NCBI GenBank assembly: GCA_019925105.1
Contig: JAHGAU010000034.1
Coordinates: 620,001-684,000 of the forward strand
Length of the DNA stretch: 64,000 nt
From: Niebla homalea
Lineage: Eukaryota; Ascomycota; Lecanoromycetes; Lecanorales; Ramalinaceae
Direction of reading: 5' to 3'
Within the stretch, counting starts at the first letter, position 1, and each line of letters begins with the position of its first letter. Under the pieces are notes generated by a model, which was not told where the DNA came from, did no database searches, and was given only the letters and a program-made list of their open reading frames with translations. Shown piece by piece: positions 51,901 to 61,679 of the stretch. Made by a program: the position numbers and the translations under genes.

Positions 51901-53100
51901 ATTAATTTATTTAAATAAGGGGTTTAAGATTTAAAGGCCGTATTTAATTAGGAATTCCGTATATTTAATTTAGGTTTAATAAGTTATTATTTAAGTATTA
52001 TTATTACGTAAAATTAATAAAACCAAACGATCCGTCTTAATTAAAAAACTTATATTAAAAGGACAATATAAGATTATAATTAATAAGAAATTTACCCGAC
52101 GTATATACTTATATAAGTTAATTTTAAGCCGGAACCGTTACTTAAGGGCTATTAAGTAAAGTCGGAATTTAAATAATAATATTAATTAGCCATAGATTTA
52201 TTAATATATATTATACTTAATATATAACCGGATATAGCCTATATAATAATAATTATTAACCGGTATTCCGTAAATCCGTTTTATTAATATTAATTATATA
52301 TAAAATAAATTATACGTTATTTACGGATTATTATATACTTTTAATTAATATATAAGGGTAAGCTTAAAACTCTTAATAAATATATTAATTCTAATTTTAC
52401 GGTTAACTTTACCCGTAAATTAACTTTAAGTTATTTCTTTAACGTAGAAAGTATATTAATTTATTAATCCTTAAAAAAATAACCGATTATAACGTTATTT
52501 ACTTATAAAGTTAAGTATACGGGATAAACGTAAGTTATTAAGGAAGTTATTTAATTAAAGGATTTATTAAAGTAAATATAACCCGATAAATCTGGATATA
52601 TATTTATTATTACGATCTATAATAATAATTAAAAGGCTATTATATTAATTAAAAACCCAGTATATTACGTAAGGATAAAGTATATAAATATTTAATTATA
52701 TTAATTACGGGAATAACTTAAGGTTAATACCGTTAATCTTAAGTATATTTATATTACGGAGTAAATAGTTAACGGGTTAATAAAGGCCTTACTTATTAAG
52801 ACCTTTATATAATTTAAATAAGCGTTAAGCCTTAAGGAGCTATTATATTGATAGTTTAAGGACCGTATACTTATTAACGGTAGATTTAATAATAAAACGG
52901 GTAATAAGTAATAAATAAATAATAATTATATAAAGGAATTAATTACTTAATAATTAAGGGAGTTAGCCACTTAATAACCAGGGGAGTTATTTAATAAATA
53001 CGGTAATTAAATTCTTATATAAAAGGATATAACGTTAAAGCTATAAAGAAGCTATTTAATAAGTAAAATTTACGGGCTATATATAAAGTTTAAAGGGGAG

Positions 53101-53262
53101 TATTAAATATACAGGATTGTTATTTAAGAGATTACGTAACGCAGATCAGATTAAATAAGGCGGACGTGTTAAACCCAAGTAAGATAGCGGCATATAGCCT
53201 TGTATATAGTCTCACTTTGTACATAGTAATAATCAAGCAACTTACACCTCTCAACTTTAACA
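53101..53262 (+). repeat. 3' LTR of the Copia element
   Basis: 162 bp. The inner left edge is RIP-mutated (TATTAAATATACAGG for TGTTGAATATGCAGG). The outer right edge (CAACTTACACCTCTCAAC) is unmutated. Confidence 0.92.
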
Positions 53263-55388
53263 TTATTAAGAAAGAAATACGTCTGTATTATCTCGTTACT
53301 TTTAAAGGTTAAATAAAAACTATCTCCCGGGTTAATCGAAAAGTAAATATACGGATTATATAGTAACTTCTATATCGCTATAATATCGATATCCTTTATT
53401 TTTTTAAATTTAAATATTAATATTATAGCTTTAATTACTTTTCCGCGTACGTTATATTATATTATCCTTAAAAGTATAAATATATTAAATATTAATATTT
53501 ATCAAGCTTTTTTTATTAACTTTTATTTATATAAACGATTTCTTTTTAAGGTTAAACGTTATTTATCTTAATTTTTTCATTATAATAATAATCCCGGTCG
53601 GACAACCGGCTTTAAAGGTTAATATTACTATAAGCTTTTTCTTTTTTACGTTATTAATTATTACGTTTTATCCTTTTTTATTTAATAGGCTTTATTTATA
53701 TCTTAAGATTATTTTTAACTATTTTACCGGTTTAAGTTTATATAAGTTATAACGTTAAACTTTAATTACTATTTTAATTTCTTTATATTAAGTTGTTTTT
53801 ATTCTTATTATATACCGTAAGTTTTACGTTAAGTAACTATTATTATTATACGTTATATATTTTAACGCGTTCTTCGTTAAGCCCTTTATTATTAAATTAA
53901 TATATTTATATATATTATGCCTTTCAGTATATATCGTATATTTCGTATTATTAAGGTACCTTATAATAATATACCCGTACCCTTAATATTTAAAGTATTA
54001 ATAGATATCCGTTACCCGGTTTTAAGGTTTTATTAATTTAAGGGACCTACCTTTTATTACCCCTTTATTAAGGATATTATTATATATTCTTATTAATATT
54101 ACGCTTAAGATAACCGTAAAGTATTTCTTTATATAATTAAAGGCGTTTAGCCTTTTTATTATAAAAAGGAGATTATAATTAACGATTTTTAACTTAAAGT
54201 ATAAAACCATATTCTTTTTTTTTATCCGCCTTAAAATAATTTCCCCTTCTTCTTTTATAAATTTTATTAAGTATATCCCGTTTATTATAATAATAAAGAA
54301 TTATTTTAATATTTTTATTGTTTTATACCCTTTTTTACCGGCTTATCCTTTTAATTTCTTTAATTTTTCCTTCGTTTTTAATAAAATTATATTAAGGAGG
54401 ATATCCTTATTTTATAGTTTATATATTATAATAATTTATTCTATTAATAATTTTCTTATTATCTTAAACGTTTTTATTAATTATAGTAAATTTACTTTTA
54501 CCATTATACTCCTTTTTTTCTCGCTTAATAATTATATGGTTATTATCCTCGTTTTCCTTAATATTATTATTTTCTTTTTTATTTTTACTTTTTTTATTAT
54601 TAACGCTGGTACCGCTTTTACGGTTTTTATTACCCAGTTTATCCCCGCTTTTTTCTTTAAAGCCTCCTTTATTACTTTTTTATTCCGTATGTATCCTTTC
54701 TATCTCCTTTCGCTTTTATCCGTTAACATTTTTATTACCGCCTTTTAAGTTCCGTATAGCTTTTTTAACTCCCTTAAACCTTTCTCCGTATTTACGTAAA
54801 AGTCTTTTACTTCCCGTAATCCGATTTATAATATCGGCCAGGTCTTTAACGTAATATTTTTTTTATATAATTATAAGGAAACCTTTTAACGTTTTTACCG
54901 TTTCCTCCTTTTTTACTTTTCCCCTATATATTTAATAATTATTTTTTTTATAGCTTATTCTTATTTATTTAATATTTCCTTATTTTTACTTAATTTTCTC
55001 TTAATTTATATATACTTAATAAAGCCTTTTACGCCTCCGTTTACCCTTTATTTATCCCTGTATATTATCCTTGTCCCTTCCGCCTTTTATTTATTACCTT
55101 TTATAATAATATTTTTATACGTTATACGCGTCCTTTTACGCGTATTTTATTAATTATAAATTCCTTATTTAATTTAAAGCCTTTTTATCTTATATTTATC
55201 GCGTTATTTATATAACTTATTACCGTTCCTATTAATTTAAGCCGCTTATCCTTTTTCCCTTTTTACCTTTATTATTATTCCGCTTCCGCTTATTATATTT
55301 AAAGTATTATCCTTATTATTACTTAAGCTATATACGTATATATCGTTTCTAACCTCTGGGGTCCCGTTATTCATCGCTATCTTCTCTT

Positions 55389-58300
55389 AAGGAGGTTTAT
55401 TACTTTCTTTATTTATAAAGCGGAATATATAGGATAAATATAAATAATTCTTAAGATATATATATAAAGTAATAAATAAGTTAACTTTAAAATTATAAAA
55501 TAAAGAAATAAATATTAAGCGGAAGCTATTATAAGTTATATTCTTAATAAATAAAAGGATAATCAGAAAAAAGATTAATAATTTAAAATTATACGAAAAG
55601 TTATAAATATAAATAAAGAAAAAAAAAAATTATATTAAAGGATATTATCTTAAATAATTAAGTATAACTTAAAATACTTTAAGTATTATAAATATATAAA
55701 TATAAAAATATAAAAGAATTATATAAGATTTTAATAACAAATTTACTTTTATATAAAACAAGACTAAGATTAAAGATTAAGCGGTCTAAAACTATTATTA
55801 AAAGGCTATTAAATAATAAGGAGTAATAACTTAAAATAATCGTATAATAAAATATTAAGTTAAATATATATAAGAAATATATATAAGTAAATAAATAAGT
55901 AAATAAGTAAAACGTACTCCTTATACTTATAAAGAAAAAAGGTAAAATCGAACCGCGACTTATATTTAATTATTACTTTATATATAAAATATACTTATAT
56001 CTTATATAAAGTTAATAAAAATAATATATAGTTTATTAAAAATTTTATTATATAAAATATTCTTTTAAGTAAATAGAAAGTATAAATATTAAATAATAAA
56101 AATATACCTTAATAATTAATTTTTTTTTAATATATTAAGTATTAAATTATTATAATTAACAAAAATACCTTAAAGGATATATATATCCTTATTCGTTTTT
56201 ATTAAATTTATAAATATTATATTAAGAATAATCCTTATATTTAATCCGGAATTTTTTTTTTATACTTAAAAAGGAATATAATCCTATTAACTTAACCTTT
56301 TACTTGAATAATATCTTTAAAGTATACGGTATATAAAAAAAATTAATTATTTTCTTAGAAGATTACTTTTTCCCGCGAATCCTATAATTAAAATTAAAGT
56401 TATTATTTAATAAGTTAAAAATTAATATAATAAAAATTCAAATATTAGGAAAAGATTATCAAGTAAAAAAACGTATACGAATTAAACTTAAGAAGTACGA
56501 AAAAATACTTTATTAACCCGTATTGTAGAATATAAGGGACGTGAAAGGATTTACAAATATTATTAATATAATAAGAAAATAAATTAAAAACTTCGTAAAA
56601 ATAATACCCCCGTTTACCGGTTTAATTAAAAATATAAAGTAAAAATAAGAAGAATTAAGAAACATATTATTTTAATTTATATAAAATATAATAATAAGGG
56701 TTAAAGCTTTATTTAAATAAAACCTAAAGCTATCGGTTTCTCTATATATTAATACTTTAAGATACGGAATCGGATATTATATTACTTAAATTTAAGACGA
56801 TTATATTATTTTACTTATTTATAACTTATATATAATAAATAAGGCGGAATATAACTATAATACTTATAAATAAAAATTAATTGTTATTATTACGTTTAAA
56901 AAGAAGTTTTCCTATATATTAAACGTAAGAGAAGTTTTTATTATATATACGGATTATAAATTACTTAAAAAATTTATAAATATAAATTATTATAAAAACA
57001 TCTTTATAAAATAAATAAGTAAGCTAAAAAGGCTATATATTAAGATTAAATATATTAAAGGGAAATTAATAAAATAACGGATAGTTTATTAAAAATATTA
57101 TTTAATATTTTAAAATATATACTTAACGAAATAATAAAGAAAATAGTTTTTAAAGTATAAAATAATAAAAATAATACGGTATAGTTTTAAAAGAATAATA
57201 AAGGAGGATATCGTATTATATTAAAAAAAGTCTTTAAGGAAGCGAAAAATGATAAGATTAATATTTATAATAATATATAAATTATAATATAATAATTAAA
57301 GGGCTAATTAACTTAAAATACGGAAGGAAAGTTAATAAAGAAAAGCGTAAATAAAAAGAAAAAAGTAAACATAAAAGAATTATAATTATAAAGGATAATT
57401 AATATAAAATTAATATAAATATATAATATAAAATTAAAAAAAAATTATAAAACAGAATATATATAAATCGATTATAAATCTATAAAATTATTAAAACTTG
57501 AGGAATTACTTTATTATAAAAACGATAATTAATATATAAATATTATTAAATACTTTAAAATAAAAATAAATTTAAAAAAAGAAAAATACGGTATAACGAA
57601 TAAAATTTAATAAATAATTTATAGATTATGAATTTAATTTAACCGTTAATAAATTCCTTTATTAATACGGGAAGCGCTAAATAATATATTTAATAAAAAA
57701 AAATTATATAAATACCTAAAGAAGTCTATAATGATATAAATTATTTTTTATTAAAAATAATATTAAAGAAATTACGATATCGTTATTAATAATTAAATAT
57801 AATAAAAGATATCGTTAAATATATATAAAAATACTTAACTTATACGAAATAAGTATATAAAAATTATATAGTTTTATTAAGTTTAATTAAAGGAAAAGCT
57901 TTTTTTAACCTATTTAAAGCGGACTTTATTAACGGTTTTAAATAAGTATAAAACGGTCTTTAATACGTCTTTAATATAATAAATTATTCTTTATAATTTA
58001 TATAGTTATTCTATATTAAACTAGTTAATATAAAAAATATAATCGTTATATTAAAAAAGTATATAAATTATTACTTAAAGTTAATAATAATATATATAAA
58101 TATAAGGAAGGTATTTATAAATAAAAAGATAAGAAGTTTCTTACGCTTATATAATATTTAATTAATTCCTATATTAAGTATAACTTATAAAGTAATAAGT
58201 ATAATTAAATTTAATAATTAAATTTAATAAAACGTAATAAAAAACTTAAACTTAATAAAAATATAATTAAGTATAAGCGGGAAAATTAATAATATCAAGT

Positions 58301-58805
58301 ATTAACTTAAAACATATTAAATATTTAAAATATATTTTTATTAAAATTTTCTTTAAGATTAAATTAAATATAGTATATAAACGGAATATAATTAAGTTAA
58401 GGGTTATAATATATATTAGAGAAAAACGATACCGCCTCTAAAAAAAGCGATGTACGAAGTTATTTAAGGATTTATAATAAATAAAGTAAGTATTAAGGAA
58501 GAATTATAGGAGAGGTTAAATAAAATAAAAAATTAATAAAAAAACGTTATAATAAAGGAATATAAAATTAAAACCCGTTAAAAGAAAGATAATTAATTAT
58601 ACGATAAAATTTTCCCTTAAATCTTAAAAAACTTAAGCTTTATTAAATAAAACTATTTATTATTAAGGACTTTATAAAAAAGTATAAAGTTTTATATCAA
58701 TTAAAAAAAATAAATAGGGTTTTTATACTTAACTTATTTTAAGGTAATTATCTTAAAGTATTTATATTATAAACCGGGTATCTTAAATTTTCCGATAAGC
58801 CGGAG
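55389..58805 (+). mobile_element. Ty3/Gypsy remnant G2 (RT C-terminus, RNase H, integrase), RIP-degraded
   Basis: From 56811 it aligns with the window start (1-1990) in the same orientation. Plus-strand frames contain the Gypsy order: a 'VKGFTNIINIIRK'-type segment after RT (about 56540-56580), RNase H including EVFIIYTDYK (about 56932-56961), then integrase to about 58500. The similarity to G1 stops at 58805, where a different GC-rich sequence beginning TGTTAGGG starts, so G2 is cut there by another insertion. All frames are stop-ridden. Confidence 0.75.
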
Positions 58806-60480
58806 TGTTAGGGTACTGGAGTAGGTAGGTCCTAGTAATGAATGAATAATAGCTATAAAGGTAGCTATGATGCATGTGGTGCACGCATGGTAGGTGTATG
58901 CGCCAAGCCCCCCCGGGAGCTAGTCCTTATAGGGTAAGTAGGCCGAGTATAGGAGCAAGGCTACTTGGAACCATGATACGATCCCCCCCTTTACGACGGT
59001 AAGCTCCTGCGAGCCACTTACTATATTTATTATTATTAATACTATCCTCGGGGTAAGTTATTATCTAAATAAAGCCCCGGGCGTATCGTAATTATTATAA
59101 TTAACTATAGTTATTAAGTATTAAAGACCGCTCGAGACGTATATTAAAAAAAAAACCCGTATTTATACCGGTATAGAGGTGAAAAAATCGAGAAAAAATC
59201 GACGGGAACTAAGTCGATTAACGCAATCTCCGATAAATAACCGGGTCGTATACTTTTTATTAAAAAGGAGTTTAATTTAAAGCTATTACCGTTATTATTA
59301 CGGTCTTTTATTAAAGAATTGAATATTATTAAAGAAGGCTTACTTATTAATAGGCTCGCTTTAATATTAAGCATCCAGGATTTTCCTGGTTTTATTATAT
59401 AAGAGTAATATGGAGCCCTTATAGGGTATACCGGTATAAGTAAATAGGTATCTAAGCTTTAAATACTTAATATATAGCTTACGACGTAAAATCTCGTCTT
59501 TAAAGTAATCGGGGTAAGTAATTTTAAATTTATCTTTAATAATCTCCTTAAGATCGTTATTTAGTAATATCTAAGTTAATTAAGGTAAATAAAAGGCTAT
59601 ACTCTTAGCTTAACGGATATCGAGATCGTATTAACGAAAATGACCGACAAATTAACGATATAATATAAGAGTAAAACCGTCCGCAATTTAATAATAAAGC
59701 TTTAAAGTAAGGAGCCTACGTAAGGTTAAGATTTTATAAAGCTTAAAGTAGCTTAAGGACGTAATTATAATTAAGAATCGAATATAAAACTTATTAAATA
59801 TCTTATTTTTCTTGCCTTTTTTACCTATACCGAAGTCCGGTAAGTATAGTTAAGTATTATATATAGAGACTTTATTATATATATTAAATATATTATCTAA
59901 ATCTTTAATTATTTAGGCCGGTGTTATGGTAGGAAACAACATAGGGGTTAGTGCTTACCTCGTGACCCTAGCTTAGCCGGGCCACAGGAATACTTAATAC
60001 CTGTCCTTCCCACTTTTCCTTTTACTTCTTTAACAATTAGTCTACTTACCAAATATACCATTTGTTAAGGCTATATATACATTTCACATTACCATATTAC
60101 CCTCAAGCTTTAGGCATACGTCTGGCTTAACAGCCGGTAAAGTATATAAGTCGTTTAAGAGTAAATCGGCTTAAGCTTTAAGTAAATCGAACGTATTATC
60201 TCTATAATAATCACGGATATAATTTATCTTATCGGATTTATAAGTGAAGAGTATAGTATTTTAACGGAATTTTAAGTCGAAATATAAACGTTAGCCGTCC
60301 TATTACTCCTTTTAATTACGGAATAATAGTACGTTAAGGTATTTCTTATTCGTTCCTTACAATCCGGGTTACGGGGTATATGAAGGAGTACGGGGAGTAA
60401 AAGGAATAAGTAATTTTTTAATCTTTAGAATTAAGGCTTTAATACCGGCAACGACGTCTTTATTATTTAAATTATAAAGG
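58806..60480. mobile_element. RIP-degraded element with GC-rich left rim, family unknown
   Basis: It starts exactly where the Gypsy copy breaks off, with TGTTAGGGTACTGG. The first 200 bp (58806-59020) are GC-rich and barely mutated; from there RIP is heavy. CGGAG (58801-58805) would be the left target copy if this is an LTR element, but I found no matching right copy, so the true right end is uncertain. A 76-codon frame on the minus strand (59144-59374) lies in a stop-ridden region and is not convincingly a gene. The solo LTR at 59922 is inserted within it. Confidence 0.5.
59917..60137. mobile_element. Unmutated solo LTR (211 bp) with GCCGG target duplication
   Basis: 59922-60132 starts TGTTATGGTAGGAAAC and ends GGCTTAACA (TGTTA/TAACA ends). 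GCCGG lies directly on each side (59917-59921, 60133-60137). It carries many CA and TG dinucleotides, while both flanks are RIP-degraded. A TATA-like CTATATATACATTT lies inside. It is not similar to the other LTRs in the window. Confidence 0.93.
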
Positions 60481-60738
60481 AGCGGACGGCAAAAGGGGCG
60501 CGCTTTCCGGCTTCTGGCCCAGTGTGGCTTAATTGGGTTTAACGGCCGCCCAGCTGGGATATGCGTGGTCTTATTGTCCCTTACCGCTTTCTTAACATAA
60601 ATACCGCCTTCCCTTTATATTTCTTCTTTCTTCCTTTTAATTTTTTACCCTTATTTATATTAGTTTTTACCCCTTTTTTATTAATTATATAGTTAATAAT
60701 TATTCTTCTCTGGCTTTATTGTTCGGACCTTATTTATA

Positions 60739-61097
60739 AATATTACCTTAATAATGCCTTCCTTATTATACCTTACCGTTAATTAAACGATTAATATAGG
60801 ATTATTCGTAATTATTACCTTAATAATATTTTCCTTATTATATTTTATTATTAATTAAATAATCGGCGTAAGATTACTTATAATTATTACCTTAATAATA
60901 CCTTCCTTATTATACCTTACCGTTAATTAAACGATTAACATAAGATTACTCGTAATTATTATTTTAATAATATTTTTCCTATTATATTTTACCGTTAATT
61001 AAATGATTAACGTAAGATTATTTATAATTATTACCTTAATAATATTTTTTTTATTATACCTTTACGGCTAATTAAGCGATCGGTATAAGATTATAGG
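60739..61097 (+). repeat. 72-bp tandem repeat, five units
   Basis: Units start at about 60739, 60810, 60882, 60954 and 61026. Each begins AATTATTACCTTAATAAT (the first lacks one base). Differences between units are mostly C/T and G/A. The 72-bp period equals 24 codons, so the array could have encoded a 24-residue repeat before RIP. Confidence 0.9.
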
Positions 61098-61481
61098 AAT
61101 TAATAATAATAATTAATAATTAATATTATTCTTTTTATAGTAATAATTAATTAAAAAAATATTTTACGCTTTTAAGTAAGTTTCTGCTACGCCGTTAATT
61201 TACGACTTTAAGTTAAATTATAAAGTAATTTCTTAATTTCCCCTATATTAAATTTAATAAAGATCGGCGGTACCTTACCGGTTTAATTTAACTTATTTAA
61301 GTTTTATAAGCGTTAATTATAGTATTAATTAATATTATTTAAATTAAAAAATAACTTTAAGGAGGCGTATATAATATAGAGGCTCGGCTAAATTATATTT
61401 TTATTTTTTAAGTTAAAAACTTTATTAAGATCGAGTTATATAAACTTTTCATAAATAGGTACTTAATACTTTACGGATAAG

Positions 61482-61679
61482 ACGGCTGAGGAAAGTCAGT
61501 TGGTCGAAGTGGAGACGGCTAAGGAAAGTCAGCTAGTCGAAGTTAAGACGGCTGAGGAAGGTTAGCTAGTTGAAGTTGAAACGGTTAAAGAAGGTTAGTT
61601 AGTCGAAGTCAAAACGGCTGAGGAAGGTTAACTGGTCGAAGTCGAGACGGTTAAGGAAGGTTAACTGGTCGAAATTAAG
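61482..61679 (+). repeat. 33-bp tandem repeat, six units, in-frame
   Basis: Six perfect-length units start ACGGCTGAGG or its RIP variants. Each is 11 codons, the first reading TAEESQLVEVE. Later units differ by CAG to TAG (stop) and GAG/AAG changes, as expected if a coding repeat was RIP-mutated. The array probably lay in an ORF of the surrounding element. Confidence 0.92.

Larger units (their letters stand above)
47180..53267 (+). mobile_element. Full-length Ty1/Copia retrotransposon (6078 bp), TSD TTATT
   Basis: LTRs at 47185-47348 and 53101-53262, starting TGTTGAATA/TATTAAATA and ending TTTAATA/TTTAACA, are flanked by TTATT (47180-47184, 53263-53267). Inside the 5' LTR comes GGTTATAAGCCC, plausibly a mutated primer site of the internal initiator-tRNA type used by Copia elements. 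AAAGGGGAG (53092-53100) directly before the 3' LTR is the polypurine tract. The plus strand, ignoring RIP stops, runs in Copia order: integrase (about 50130-50330), RT (about 51400-51900), RNase H with the terminal 'KNPxxxxRxKxI' motif (about 52650-52710). Integrase before RT sets it apart from Gypsy. All frames broken. Confidence 0.93.
41081..55388 (-). mobile_element. LINE copy 3, split by a Copia element and a 2.4 kb insertion
   Basis: It starts with (ATTG)n at 41081 and the same 3' UTR as copy 1. It then follows copy 1 in order: 42600-42664 and 45075 onward match 29500-29560 onward of copy 1; 47100-47184 and 53263 onward match about 31620-31700; the right end at 55340-55388 matches 33720-33788. 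Removing 42665-45079 and 47185-53267 leaves about 5.8 kb, the same length as copy 1 without its solo LTR. No clear target duplication was found, so the target or the 5' end may have been altered. A short frame on the minus strand (54022-54210) is a chance survivor within the degraded coding part. Confidence 0.85.

Noticed and set aside
54022..54748. Short frames of 62 and 70 codons on either strand in LINE copy 3
   Set aside because: Phe/Ile/Leu-rich translations of AT-rich sequence inside a destroyed element.
59144..59374. Minus-strand 76-codon frame
   Set aside because: Could be a leftover of a transposase, but no motif is recognisable and surrounding frames are closed, so no gene is called.
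60739..61097. CRISPR array
   Set aside because: Units are contiguous 72-bp tandem repeats without unique spacers, in a fungal genome; a minisatellite explains them.
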